This document shows positions 44,372-53,323 of a stretch of 64,000 nucleotides of DNA, one piece after another; position 1 is the stretch's first letter; every line of letters starts with the position of its first letter. A program made the position numbers and the translations under genes. The notes under the pieces are model-generated. The model saw nothing but the letters and a program-made list of their open reading frames with translations, was not told the DNA's origin and searched no databases. The DNA is taken from the NCBI RefSeq assembly GCF_018139645.1, contig NZ_JAGSPM010000002.1:310001-374000 (forward strand), in the 5' to 3' direction. Source of the stretch: Affinundibacterium baiyunense (GTDB lineage Bacteria; Pseudomonadota; Gammaproteobacteria; Burkholderiales; Burkholderiaceae_D).

Positions 44372-45715
44372 TTATGCAGATAATTGATCCGCAGCTGGCG
44401 CTGACATTGATGCTGTGGCTGTTGTTGCAGTGTTTGCGCTCGCGCTTGATTTGGCTGTGGCGACAGGTTTGCCCAATTCTTTGTGCATGACATCGTGGTT
44501 CAATTCACCTTCCCAATGCGAGACCACGACCGTTGCTACACCATTGCCAATAAAGTTGGTTAAGGCGCGTGCTTCAGACATAAAACGGTCGATGCCGAGG
44601 ATTAATGCCAACCCAGCCACAGGAATTGTTGGAATCACTGCCAGTGTCGCTGCCAAAGTGATAAAGCCCGCGCCCGTCACGCCAGAGGCTCCTTTGGAAG
44701 TCAACATCGCAACTGCCAACATTGTTAATTCTTGCGTTAAAGTTAGATCAATATTTAAGGCTTGCGCAACAAAGATCGCTGCCATCGTCATATAGATATT
44801 GGTGCCGTCAAGATTAAAAGAATAGCCTGAAGGAACCACCAAACCGACGACCGATTTTGAGCAACCCATTTTTTCTAACTTGCTCATCAAAGGCACCAAG
44901 GCGGATTCCGAAGAGGAGGTGCCAAGCACGGTCAATAACTCTTCTTTGATATAAGCGATAAAGCGGAAAATACTAAAGCCGACAAATTTAGCAATTAAGC
45001 CCAACACCACTACCACAAACAAAGTACAAGTCAGATAAAAGCTACCCATTAAAGCGGCCAAAGGTTTTAAGGAGGCGAGACCATACTTACCGATAGTGAA
45101 CGCCATCGCAGCACCAGCACCAATTGGTGCTAACTTCATAATCACATTCATCATGCCGAAGAAAATATGTGATGCTTCTTCGATAAACATGTGCACAGCT
45201 TGGCCTGTTTTACCCATGCGCATCATGGCATAGCCGAACAAAACGGCGACTAACAAAACCTGTAATAAATCGCCAGATCCAGTGAATGCGTCAGTGAAGG
45301 TTTTTGGAATGATGTGCAGTAAAAAATCGACCGTACTTTGATCATGTGCTGCTTTCGCGTAGCTAGCGACCGCCTTACCATCTAAGGTCGCAGGATCGAC
45401 ATTAAAGCCTGCACCAGGTTTCAAAATATTTACCACGATCAAACCAATCGCGAGCGCTAGCGTCGACACTACTTCAAAATAGATCAGCGCTTTGCCACCA
45501 ACCCGACCGACTTTTTTCATATCGCCAGCGCCTGCAATCCCAAGCACCACGGTACAGAAAATAATCGGGCTGATGAGCATTTTGACTAAGGCAATAAAGC
45601 CATCGCCAAGTGGTTTTAATTTAACCGCATTTGCAGCGTCGAGAAATCCGAACAAGCCGCCACAGAATATGGCAACAAGAACCCAGAAATACAGATGTCC
45701 AGTAAGGCGTTTCAT
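44372..45715 (-). CDS. dctA: C4-dicarboxylate:cation symporter DctA
   Basis: 447 residues, DAACS family. Imports succinate, fumarate and malate (with protons or Na+). Typical sequence: [40 protein letters not shown], and the substrate/ion-binding region [40 protein letters not shown] and [14 protein letters not shown]. Eight helices plus hairpins HP1 and HP2. The C-terminal tail is unusually Ala/Thr/Ser-rich (after GKPVATAKS). No DctBD sensor pair lies beside it. Preceded by a 411-base region with a repeat element. Confidence 0.94.
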   Translation of the reverse strand: MKRLTGHLYFWVLVAIFCGGLFGFLDAANAVKLKPLGDGFIALVKMLISPIIFCTVVLGIAGAGDMKKVGRVGGKALIYFEVVSTLALAIGLIVVNILKPGAGFNVDPATLDGKAVASYAKAAHDQSTVDFLLHIIPKTFTDAFTGSGDLLQVLLVAVLFGYAMMRMGKTGQAVHMFIEEASHIFFGMMNVIMKLAPIGAGAAMAFTIGKYGLASLKPLAALMGSFYLTCTLFVVVVLGLIAKFVGFSIFRFIAYIKEELLTVLGTSSSESALVPLMSKLEKMGCSKSVVGLVVPSGYSFNLDGTNIYMTMAAIFVAQALNIDLTLTQELTMLAVAMLTSKGASGVTGAGFITLAATLAVIPTIPVAGLALILGIDRFMSEARALTNFIGNGVATVVVSHWEGELNHDVMHKELGKPVATAKSSASANTATTATASMSAPAADQLSA

Positions 45716-46126
45716 GTTAGTCCCCTGATAATTATAAGTTGCTTAGGACTCGCTCAAGACTGTCGCTAGTGCCGTTTCTGTCAGTTAGCTAGCGCGATTT
45801 TGCATAAGTCCTATAGGTATCACCGTGCTTAGTTCTATGGTTTACTAAGGTGGGTGATTCGAGGATAGACAGCGACGCTTTATTTGATGGCTGAGTGATC
45901 CTTGCAAACATTATCGATAGGCAGACAAACAGCGTCTATTGTGGATAACCGCAATAGCCCCGCCTTTTAGACCGCGATTTATACGCTTCAGACCATTTTC
46001 TCGTCAGTTCATCGCTTGGTGCTAGAGCGAGCAAGCGAGTTTCGATACAGTGCGTCTGTGGCTGAAGCCGTTACGCTTATTGATGGCAAGTTCAGCGCCT
46101 GATTAACTTTTATTGGAAAAATTATT
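45716..46126. other. Divergent intergenic region, dctA / DUF2807
   Basis: 411 bases without a gene. It holds the degenerate palindromic element at 45744-45813 (listed separately). The rest has no recognisable promoter or RNA gene. A sigma-54 site for dctA was looked for and not convincingly seen. Confidence 0.45.
45744..45813. repeat. Degenerate copy of palindromic repeat (see 53170)
   Basis: Ends TAGGACT (45744-45750) and AGTCCTA (45807-45813) are inverted. The right half, ending TTTTGCATAAGTCCTA, resembles TTTTGCGTAAGTCCTA of the element at 53170-53272. The left half also shares GGACT and a GCTAG-x-G-x-CGTT core. It is about 30 bases shorter, as if internally deleted. Confidence 0.6.
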
Positions 46127-46987
46127 ATGCGTACTATTGTTGCCCTGTGTTCTATTCTTGCCTTTTCAGGTTGTGCCATCATCATCGCTCCCGATGGTAA
46201 TGACGCGCGTTTTGAATCCTCTTGGAGTAGCAATGCGATTAAAGGTAATGGCGATTTGCAATTAGATAAACGTCAGGTCAATGGCGCATCTGCATTGAAT
46301 GTTAGTGGTCCTATGCAAGTGGAAGTGCGTGTTGGTGGTACTGCAGGATTAGAAATCAGTGGCGATAGCAATCTGCTCAATTTGGTGCAAACACAAATGA
46401 ATGGCGATACGCAAAAGATCTGGATTGATGAAAAGTTCAATAGCAGCAATCCAATTCGTGTCGTATACACCGTACCAGCATTAACCGAGGTGACATCGAA
46501 TGGTTCTGGTCGCATGATGATTAGTGGCTTAAATGGCGGTAACTTAGCAGTGAAAAATTATGGCTCACGTAGCATCAACTTAGATGGTCGTGTAATGCGT
46601 CTCGAAGTCGTCAATAGTGGTTCGGGCAGTATTAATGCGCTTGGCTTGATGAGCAATGACGCGAGAGTCAATGTACAAGGATCTGGCTCTTTGAGTTTGG
46701 GCGCTGTTAATGGCAATGAATTATCGGTTTCTGTGAATGGTTCTGGCTCGGTCAATGCGAGTGGCAGTGTACGTAATTTAGTCGCTAATACACATGGATC
46801 AGGCTCTGCACAATTGTCTTCTGTAAAAAGTTTGAGTGCGGATTTAAGTAGCTACGGCTCCGGTTCTGTGTATGCTGCAGTGTCACAAAACGTCAACGCA
46901 CAAAGTAATGGCTCAGGCAGCGTTACCGTGTACGGTAATCCGGCGCAACGTAACGTGAATGGTCGTCGTGTGAATTTTGTGAATTAA
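46127..46987 (+). CDS. DUF2807 (head GIN domain) lipoprotein
   Basis: 286 residues. A lipoprotein signal with lipobox (ILAFSGC, Cys at about 16) indicates membrane anchoring. The DUF2807 body (about 45-280) is a repetitive beta-helix with recurring Gly-Ser-Gly turns: NGSGRM, NSGSGSINA, QGSGSLSL, NGSGSVNA, HGSGSAQL, YGSGSVYA, NGSGSVTV, spaced about 20-24 residues. Putative adhesin-like envelope protein of unknown function. It ends in a strong bidirectional hairpin terminator. Confidence 0.87.
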   Translation: MRTIVALCSILAFSGCAIIIAPDGNDARFESSWSSNAIKGNGDLQLDKRQVNGASALNVSGPMQVEVRVGGTAGLEISGDSNLLNLVQTQMNGDTQKIWIDEKFNSSNPIRVVYTVPALTEVTSNGSGRMMISGLNGGNLAVKNYGSRSINLDGRVMRLEVVNSGSGSINALGLMSNDARVNVQGSGSLSLGAVNGNELSVSVNGSGSVNASGSVRNLVANTHGSGSAQLSSVKSLSADLSSYGSGSVYAAVSQNVNAQSNGSGSVTVYGNPAQRNVNGRRVNFVN

Positions 46988-47010
46988 TTCATCACCGAGT
47001 AGGTCGTTTT

Positions 47011-47048
47011 AAAAAAATAACGATAGTTTTCACTATCGTTATTTTTTT
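47011..47048. terminator. Strong bidirectional terminator after DUF2807
   Basis: A 17-bp stem (arms AAAAAAATAACGATAGT and ACTATCGTTATTTTTTT) with a 4-base loop TTTC, 24 bases after the stop, followed by T-rich sequence. Confidence 0.9.
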
Positions 47049-47222
47049 ATTTTCTTTTATGCACGTTGTATGTCGCAGAAGCGTGCTCGGTTTCTGTTAC
47101 AAGTTCTTACCAGCTTGCGCCTAAAGTTACGAAATACTCCGTGCATTTTAGAGGGCAAAGATTTATTCTGAAGACTTCGTATTTTGTCATTGTTGAACTT
47201 TGTTCAAAATGGAAAGTGTTCT

Positions 47223-48803
47223 ATGTCTAAACTGTCTTCGATTCTGTCCCCGAGTCTATTCGTGCTGAGCGCACTATGTGGGCTTTCTGCTTGCAATAAT
47301 CAATCGCTTCAGCCACCATCTCAGACGCAAACGCTGCGTGTTTCCGACTATTTTCAACAAGCACAAGTCAATTCTTATGCCTTGAGCAATCGTTTGACTT
47401 GGGGCGCAAACAAGACCAGTGAGCAACAATTGCGTGCGTTGGGACCGGATGCCTACTTATCGCAGCAACTTCAGGCGCAATCAGCGCAAGTTCCAGCGCA
47501 AATTCAAAGTCAGATTGATGCGATGACGATTTCGCAAAAACCTTTTGTCGAAATGATGCAAGCCCTTGATCAACAGCGTGAAGAATCGGCCAAGATGCGA
47601 GGCACCGACGATAGCTTGCGCCAAGCATATCAACAAGAATTAAACCGAATTGCGCGCGAAGCAGCATCACGTTCTTTGTTACGTTCGATCTATTCTTCGA
47701 ATCAATTGCTAGAGCAAATGAATTGGTTTTGGATGAACCATTTCAACATTTCGAATCGCAAAGACAATGTAAGAGCGATGTTAGCTGATTTTGAAGAAAC
47801 CGCGATTCGTCCACATGCGCTTGGAAACTTCCGTGCGCTCTTAAAAGCGACGATGTTACATCCAGCGATGTTGCGCTATCTGGATAATGAGCACAATGCG
47901 GTGAATAAGTTCAATGAAAATTATGCACGTGAATTATTAGAGCTACATACCATGGGGGTTGGTAGTGGCTATAGTCAAACTGACGTGCAAGAATTAGCGC
48001 GTGTGTTAACTGGATTGGGGATTCGCGTCAAAGCCGATAACCCACGTCCCAACCAAGCGCAGTTAGCCGGCTATCAACGATTTGGCCTAACTGAATTTCA
48101 TCCAAGGCGGCATGATTTTGGTGAGAAAAAATTATTAGGTACCACAATCAAAGGGCAAGGGCTTAGTGAGATTGATCAGGTCTTAGATTTGCTAATGCGC
48201 CAGCCTGCTACCGCCAAGTTTATCAGCCAAAAATTAGCGCAGTTCTTTGTTTCAGATGCGCCTTCTGATGCTTTGGTACAAATCATGGCGGAACAATTTT
48301 TGCAGAGTAAAGGTGATATTCCGCGGGTACTGCGAACCATGTTCGAATCCTCGGAATTTGTCGCTTCTTTAGGTAAGAAATTCAAAGACCCTATGCATTA
48401 CGTCATTTCATCAGTACGACTTGCGTATGAAGATAAGATGATCGTGAATACTGGCCCGATCTTGAGTTGGATTAATAGTTTGGGGCAACAAGCAAATGGG
48501 CATCAAACGCCTGATGGCTATTCTATGAAGGAAATGGCATGGGCAAGTCCAGCACAAATGACCGCACGCTTTGATGTTGCACGATTGATCGCACGTGGTG
48601 CGCCGAATTTGTTTAAAACAGAGATGGAAGAAACTACTGCGCAACATCGGGAAGCCGCTCGTCCTGCGTTGGCGCAGAATGCTTACGTTAAGGAGCTTAG
48701 TCAACAATTTAGCCAGAGTTCTCGCGATGCATTGAGTCAATCAGGTTCAGCGCCAGAATGGAATGCATTTTTTCTTTCAACACCAGAAATGATGCGTCGA
48801 TAG
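47223..48803 (+). CDS. DUF1800 family exported lipoprotein
   Basis: 526 residues from the ATG at 47223 (MSKLSSILSPSLFVLSALCG); the longer frame lacks support. A lipoprotein signal with lipobox LSAC near 25. The DUF1800 body shows LTWGANKTSEQQLRALGPDA, EQMNWFWMNHFNISNRKDNV, YARELLELHTMGVGSGYSQT and DVQELARVLTGLGI. FHPRRHDFGEKKLLGTTIKG and FISQKLAQFFVSDAPSD follow. The DUF1501 gene comes 77 bases later, the classic pairing for this family, so the two proteins probably act together in the periplasm. Function of the pair is not established. Confidence 0.9.
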   Translation: MSKLSSILSPSLFVLSALCGLSACNNQSLQPPSQTQTLRVSDYFQQAQVNSYALSNRLTWGANKTSEQQLRALGPDAYLSQQLQAQSAQVPAQIQSQIDAMTISQKPFVEMMQALDQQREESAKMRGTDDSLRQAYQQELNRIAREAASRSLLRSIYSSNQLLEQMNWFWMNHFNISNRKDNVRAMLADFEETAIRPHALGNFRALLKATMLHPAMLRYLDNEHNAVNKFNENYARELLELHTMGVGSGYSQTDVQELARVLTGLGIRVKADNPRPNQAQLAGYQRFGLTEFHPRRHDFGEKKLLGTTIKGQGLSEIDQVLDLLMRQPATAKFISQKLAQFFVSDAPSDALVQIMAEQFLQSKGDIPRVLRTMFESSEFVASLGKKFKDPMHYVISSVRLAYEDKMIVNTGPILSWINSLGQQANGHQTPDGYSMKEMAWASPAQMTARFDVARLIARGAPNLFKTEMEETTAQHREAARPALAQNAYVKELSQQFSQSSRDALSQSGSAPEWNAFFLSTPEMMRR

Positions 48804-48880
48804 ATTTGTTCATCTTGAACACATCTGCTCAATTTCATTTTCAATTTCAATTACTTCTTTAGCCATCTTAGGTGAATACG

Positions 48881-50089
48881 ATGAATCGTCGAGACTTATT
48901 AAAATCATTTGCCGTCGCAGCGACGAGCTTGAGCGCAACGGGTTTTAGCACACAGCTATTGGCTGCGCCAGCGGTTCAACAGCGTTGTTTGGTGGTGTTT
49001 TTGCGCGGTGCATATGATGCGAGTAATTTATTGGTGCCTATTAGTAGTAGCTTTTATTATGAGTCGCGGCCAAATATCGCCATCGCCAAACCGAGTGCTG
49101 ATCCGCTGTCGGCGCTTGCATTGAATGCGGATTGGGGATTGCATCCGGCGCTGCGTGATTCGATTTATCCGATGTTTCAAGCAGGTGAAGCGGCGTTTAT
49201 TCCTTTTGCAGGAACCCATGATTTGTCGCGTAGTCATTTCGAAACGCAAGATAGTATCGAGATGGGGCAAGAGCTTGGCGGCAGTCGTAACTTTCAATCT
49301 GGATTTATGAATCGTTTAGCCGCGCAATTGAATGGGACAAGTGCGATGTCATTCACGGAACAACTTCCTATCATCATGCGAGGCGAAACGAAAGTTGCCA
49401 ATGTCGCTCTGCAAAAAGCCAGCAAAAATAGTTTAGACGACCGACAAAGCAAGATCATCGCCCAGATGTATGGCAAAACAGCTTTGGAGAAACAAGTCGA
49501 AGATGGTTTTGCGGTGCGTGGTGAAGTAGTTCAAAACATGAAAGCAGAAGAAGTCACGCTCAATAATGATGGTAATCGTGACGCTATCTCAACCAAAGGC
49601 TTCGCACTAGAAGCCAAGCGCATAGGCAAAATGATGCGCGATAAATATGCGCTAGGATTTATTGACGTCGGAGGCTGGGATACCCATGTCAATCAAGGTG
49701 GCGCCAATGGCGTGTTAGCTAATAAGTTAGAAGAATTGGGGCGCGGATTATTGGCATATAAAGCTGAAATGGGCAGTATGTGGAAGAACACCACCGTGGT
49801 GGTGATTAGTGAGTTTGGACGGACTTTCCGTGAAAACGGCAAACGCGGCACGGATCATGGGCATGGCAGTGTTTACTGGGTGTTGGGGGGCGGCGTTAAA
49901 GGTGGTCGCATTGTCGGCGAACAAATTGCCTTGACTGCCAATAGTCTGTTTCAAAATCGCGACTATCCGGTATTGAATGAATACCGTGCTGTCCTTGGTG
50001 GCGTATTCGCACGCAGTTATGGACTGAGCGCGAGTCAAATGCAGCAGGTTTTTGCTGGTGTGACGCCGTTAGATCTAGGATTGGTTTAA
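48881..50089 (+). CDS. DUF1501 family Tat-exported protein
   Basis: 402 residues from the ATG at 48881, with AGGTGA just before it; the longer frame starts at a GTG. A Tat signal MNRRDLLKSFAVAATSLS (twin Arg at 3-4) is followed by a hydrophobic stretch and an AxA-like cleavage site. The core has the alkaline-phosphatase-like sulfatase fold of DUF1501: VVFLRGAYDASNLLVPISSS, GTHDLSRSHFETQDSIEMG, ALGFIDVGGWDTHVNQGGAN, TVVVISEFGRTFRENGKRGT and DHGHGSVYWVLGGGVKGGRI. The metal-binding-like Asp/His residues are present. Tat export implies folding, perhaps with metal, before transport. Coupled to the DUF1800 gene. Confidence 0.92.
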   Translation: MNRRDLLKSFAVAATSLSATGFSTQLLAAPAVQQRCLVVFLRGAYDASNLLVPISSSFYYESRPNIAIAKPSADPLSALALNADWGLHPALRDSIYPMFQAGEAAFIPFAGTHDLSRSHFETQDSIEMGQELGGSRNFQSGFMNRLAAQLNGTSAMSFTEQLPIIMRGETKVANVALQKASKNSLDDRQSKIIAQMYGKTALEKQVEDGFAVRGEVVQNMKAEEVTLNNDGNRDAISTKGFALEAKRIGKMMRDKYALGFIDVGGWDTHVNQGGANGVLANKLEELGRGLLAYKAEMGSMWKNTTVVVISEFGRTFRENGKRGTDHGHGSVYWVLGGGVKGGRIVGEQIALTANSLFQNRDYPVLNEYRAVLGGVFARSYGLSASQMQQVFAGVTPLDLGLV

Positions 50090-50155
50090 CTTCACCTATT
50101 TTTTGCTGTTGTCTTTTTGCTTATCATTTAGCGACTAGTCTGTGAAGCTGTTAAG

Positions 50156-50662
50156 ATGGAAGCGCTACAAGTATTCAGTGTTCTCCTTAGTATCGGCTAT
50201 AAGCGCATGAAAAACGACCACGTTCTAACTTATCGAAAGCTAACCGCCTTGGTGAATATCCTCGCATTAAGCACTTTAGGGCCAATCGTCATGTCAGCCT
50301 CGGCACAACAGAAAATGCCTACGGAATTGCCTATCGATGTATCGCTGGGCACGCCAGCTGATACCAAAGATCAACATCCTCTGGTCAAAGTTTTTCAGCC
50401 TTGCGTTAATGCGACTGGCCTGGTTGTCGATTTGCCTTTAGCAGATCCGGTGCCTGCCTACGAGTCCAGCGGCCATCTATATCAATTAAATGAACTCGGG
50501 CGCATTGCGGATGGCTACAAGCATTTTTTACATATCCGCGCAGATGGCAAACAGTTTTTTATTGTGCAAACTGGCGGCATCGCTGGTATGCAAAAGGTGT
50601 ATGGTCCGCTAGATCCTAAAAATCCCTGCCCTACTAAGCGGAACAAGAAACCCAAAAAATAG
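50156..50662 (+). CDS. Hypothetical exported protein
   Basis: 168 residues with the ATG at 50156; an alternative ATG at 50207 (MKNDHVLTYRKLTALVNIL) gives a better-shaped signal peptide ending MSASAQ. The mature part is about 120 residues (KMPTELPIDVSLGTPADTKD) with two Cys (FQPCVNATG and NPCPTKRN) and a Lys-rich tail (KRNKKPKK). No known family recognised. It follows the DUF1501 gene by 66 bases on the same strand and may be in the same transcript. Confidence 0.6.
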   Translation: MEALQVFSVLLSIGYKRMKNDHVLTYRKLTALVNILALSTLGPIVMSASAQQKMPTELPIDVSLGTPADTKDQHPLVKVFQPCVNATGLVVDLPLADPVPAYESSGHLYQLNELGRIADGYKHFLHIRADGKQFFIVQTGGIAGMQKVYGPLDPKNPCPTKRNKKPKK

Positions 50663-50767
50663 CACTCGTACACACTAGGATATTCGCTAGCTTTCAGTGC
50701 AGCTGTCCACGACATAAAACACGTGACGTAGTGACGCTAAGATAATTCCGTTTCCATTGACATTTTT

Positions 50768-51295
50768 ATGCACTCTCCAGCACCACTGCAATTTCGACTT
50801 GCCAAGCAAGAAGATGCCTCAGCTTTAGCTAATTTAGCACGGCAAACCTTTATTGAAACCTATGCCGAACAAAATGACGCAGAGCAGATTCGCACCCACT
50901 GCGATAAAAACTTCGGCGTCGCGCAGCAAAGTAAAGAGATTGCCGATTCAAATTATGTGGTGATTTTGGCTTACCACGATGAGGCTTTGGTTGGTTTCGC
51001 GCAAGTGGTGAACAATCCAGCTCCACCTTCGATTGAAGCAGAGAATGCAGTTGCCTTATATCGTTACTACGTAAAAAAAGAATGGCATGGAAAAGGCATC
51101 GCACAACCTTTATTGGCAGAAGCAGAAAAAGCGGCAAAAACTTTTGGTGCTAATCAATTGTGGTTAGGCATGTGGGAACATAATGCGCGCGCTCTAGCTT
51201 ATTACCAAAAAGTCGGCTTTCAACATGTGGGTTGGATGGATTATCAGTTCGGCGACATTATCGAACGCGATTATGTGTTGTTGAAGCGGCTTTGA
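50768..51295 (+). CDS. GNAT family N-acetyltransferase
   Basis: 175 residues. GNAT motif A lies in YRYYVKKEWHGKGIAQPLLA (the Q/RxxGxG/A acetyl-CoA loop is WHGKGIA), followed by AEKAAKTFGANQLWLGMWEH and ARALAYYQKVGFQHVGWMDY. The N-terminal start LQFRLAKQEDASALANLARQ is typical of RimI-like members. Acceptor substrate unknown. Alone between a hypothetical gene and a convergent small membrane gene. Confidence 0.92.
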   Translation: MHSPAPLQFRLAKQEDASALANLARQTFIETYAEQNDAEQIRTHCDKNFGVAQQSKEIADSNYVVILAYHDEALVGFAQVVNNPAPPSIEAENAVALYRYYVKKEWHGKGIAQPLLAEAEKAAKTFGANQLWLGMWEHNARALAYYQKVGFQHVGWMDYQFGDIIERDYVLLKRL

Positions 51296-51372
51296 AACTA
51301 GTTGAAAGATATACTAGTTTCGCAGCAATATAACTTGGTATTGGAATCAATAAGTCGCTTTACTCTAGCGGC

Positions 51373-51669
51373 TTAGCGCTTGATCGACACCCCATTCTTC
51401 TTAAAGTACCACCACATCAGTGGAATCTCGACAGCGGTATAAATCGCTAAGGTGTACCAAAACCAGTTGACCTCAGCGAACAATAAGTCAAATTGATAGT
51501 CGCTACCCCAGTAATGGTAACCAACAATCGCCAGTGCAATCGCTGATGTAAAAATATCGTAGAACGCTATCTTGTTGAAATCATTGCCCGCCAGTGTTGG
51601 ATACACAGAAAGATAAGCAAGTAAGGCGATAACGATGTTGAGTAAGATGATGCTGAGTTCTGGTGACAT
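51373..51669 (-). CDS. Small three-span membrane protein, hypothetical
   Basis: 98 residues from the ATG at 51669 (MSPELSIILLNIVIALLAYL); a longer upstream frame (to 51804) is unlikely to be coding. Hydrophobic segments near 4-22, 35-52 and 65-85, with Trp/Tyr-rich ends (NWFWYTLAIYTAVEIPLMWW). No family recognised. It faces the GNAT gene convergently, with inverted repeats between (GAAACTAGT/ACTAGTTTC near 51294-51321). Confidence 0.6.
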   Translation of the reverse strand: MSPELSIILLNIVIALLAYLSVYPTLAGNDFNKIAFYDIFTSAIALAIVGYHYWGSDYQFDLLFAEVNWFWYTLAIYTAVEIPLMWWYFKKNGVSIKR

Positions 51670-51857
51670 AGATTTAAGCTGAGATTCAATCGGGGTTATT
51701 GATATGTACTGATATGTGGAGATATGTAGATAGCATATCAATTTGGTCGAGAACATTGTAGTGAATTTGCTTATCTTGCCCAATAAGACAAGTAAGCTAT
51801 TCAAGTAATTTATCTCAGCAATCTATTGACTTGCAATGTTGATTTAAAATAATTTAT

Positions 51858-52547
51858 CTAAGGTAGCAGTCGCTGTACGATATAAATTCCTTTAATACTA
51901 GGAAGCACAGTAATTGCAACGACGACAGTTCTTGCAAGATAAGTCCAAAAGCGATGGGAGGTATTCGTCGCCGATTTCCATACTAAGAGCGCTGCTAACA
52001 AATGCAGGGTGATAGGAATCGCCAATCCAATTGGAATCAAAATTAGACCTGCTAGCCCATGCATAGATATGAGTTCTGAGAACGCAGCAATCAATCTACT
52101 TGCAATGATTTGCACCGCTAGTAGCAAAATCACGTAGCAGCCCCAGAAGATTTTCCATAGCTCGATTTTTCCAGCCAAGGCACGGTCGATCGTATTTTCT
52201 GATTGTGGATTGATCTCAACTTGCTGTGTAGAGATGATTTGTCGATATAAGGCGATTGCCACGAGTCCAATTAATGATGCCCAGATGATGACGAAGGACA
52301 ATCCCCACCCGGCTAATCGATCCGCGCTGTCTCGAAGTTCTGTAGCTAAAGTAACGAAAGGTAAAAAGAAGCTTTTGATGACGTTGATATCTTGAATATT
52401 GCTGATCTCAGCGAGCATTTCAGGCGATATTTGATTGACTGCTTTAACCGCAAACAAGCGGTAAAGACCAAGCGAGATGAGAGCGGAAATAAACGCACAT
52501 GCGCACAGTGCGAGTAGTAATTGTGTGAGTCGACGGATGCGTAGCAT
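51858..52547 (-). CDS. Four-span membrane protein, hypothetical
   Basis: 229 residues. Membrane helices near 8-28 (LLLALCACAFISALISLGLY), 80-102, 132-155 and 165-190, with a periplasmic-sized loop of about 50 residues after the first helix. A hydrophobic C-terminal stretch (ARTVVVAITVLPSIKGIYIV) may be a fifth. I do not recognise a family. It stands between two small hypothetical genes on the same strand, with a 161-base gap upstream. Confidence 0.65.
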   Translation of the reverse strand: MLRIRRLTQLLLALCACAFISALISLGLYRLFAVKAVNQISPEMLAEISNIQDINVIKSFFLPFVTLATELRDSADRLAGWGLSFVIIWASLIGLVAIALYRQIISTQQVEINPQSENTIDRALAGKIELWKIFWGCYVILLLAVQIIASRLIAAFSELISMHGLAGLILIPIGLAIPITLHLLAALLVWKSATNTSHRFWTYLARTVVVAITVLPSIKGIYIVQRLLP

Positions 52548-52708
52548 TCTATAGATTTACAGTAAATGTAAAAAATTGATATCGACCCGATGATACTAGA
52601 ATTACACTAAAAGCAATGGATGTTATTTTAAGGAAATCGAGCAAAACAGCGCGACAAGACTAAATCGTGTTGCTCTGCTCTTTTTGCGTGATTTGTTCAA
52701 CTAGGATT

Positions 52709-53143
52709 TTATTCGATCAAACTTAGATGGAACTTGCCAGCTTGCGCTGCCGACTTTTCTAAAATGGCGATGCAATTATCTAATTCTTCCATCAGATCGA
52801 CGATTTCATCTGCGTCGAGGCCTGTAATAACGGATGAAGCAACGGCAGTTTTCAATGCTTTAAAACTAGATAAGCCCTCTTGCGAATCAAACCAAGTCAT
52901 GTCGTCAATACCGTATCCAAGGCCAGTCTCAGGGTCTAAGGCAACATCTTCGTCTTCATCGTCAAATTCGTCATAGTTGTATTCTTGATCTGTGTAGTCC
53001 ATAAATTCACTTAAGGATTTCACGCCGATTTTTTTGCAAGTCTCATCGATTGCGTCTAGATGACGGCAAATCTGCGAATGATCATCGCTGTCTTGTGAAT
53101 AGTTTCTTCCTTCTAGTGTGTGAATCCAGATGGTCATGCCCAT
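52709..53143 (-). CDS. Acidic hypothetical protein
   Basis: 144 residues with a strong Shine-Dalgarno (AAGGAG) before the ATG. Begins MGMTIWIHTLEGRNYSQDSD; a Met three residues in is an alternative start. Very acidic middle (DYTDQEYNYDEFDDEDEDVA) and a helical C-terminal half (DADEIVDLMEELDNCIAILE). No membrane segment or signal peptide. This layout resembles small immunity-like or DUF proteins of unknown function seen beside mobile DNA, but no family is named with confidence. The palindromic repeat at 53170-53272 lies just upstream. Confidence 0.7.
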   Translation of the reverse strand: MGMTIWIHTLEGRNYSQDSDDHSQICRHLDAIDETCKKIGVKSLSEFMDYTDQEYNYDEFDDEDEDVALDPETGLGYGIDDMTWFDSQEGLSSFKALKTAVASSVITGLDADEIVDLMEELDNCIAILEKSAAQAGKFHLSLIE

Positions 53144-53169
53144 GTCAAATGTCTCCTTTTATTGTTTCT

Positions 53170-53272
53170 CGGACTTACGCAAAACAGACGCTAGCGTCGT
53201 TGATTCGCCTCGCCGTACAACCGTACTGTCTTCGGCTTCCCGCCTAGCCAGCGCAATTTTGCGTAAGTCCTA
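53170..53272. repeat. Palindromic mobile-type repeat (MITE-like)
   Basis: A perfect 14-bp inverted repeat, GGACTTACGCAAAA (53171-53184) and TTTTGCGTAAGTCC (53257-53270), encloses about 72 bases. The interior has its own short palindrome (GACGCTAGCGTC) and partly mirrors the ends (GCCAGCGCAATTTTGCG). No transposase is encoded. A degenerate copy sits at 45744-45813. Terminal inverted repeats with no gene fit a non-autonomous element. Confidence 0.72.
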
Positions 53273-53323
53273 ATTCATGCTTACTTGAATTACTTGAACG
53301 TAATCGAATCACTCTCCAAATAA

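Noticed and set aside
45716..45743. Sigma-54 promoter of dctA
   Set aside because: dctA is often sigma-54 dependent, but no GG-N10-GC element with proper context was found on the minus strand upstream.
51294..51321. Hairpin GAAACTAGT/ACTAGTTTC as a terminator after the GNAT gene
   Set aside because: The stem starts within the stop codon and no T-run follows; recorded only as an inverted repeat in the neighbouring entry.
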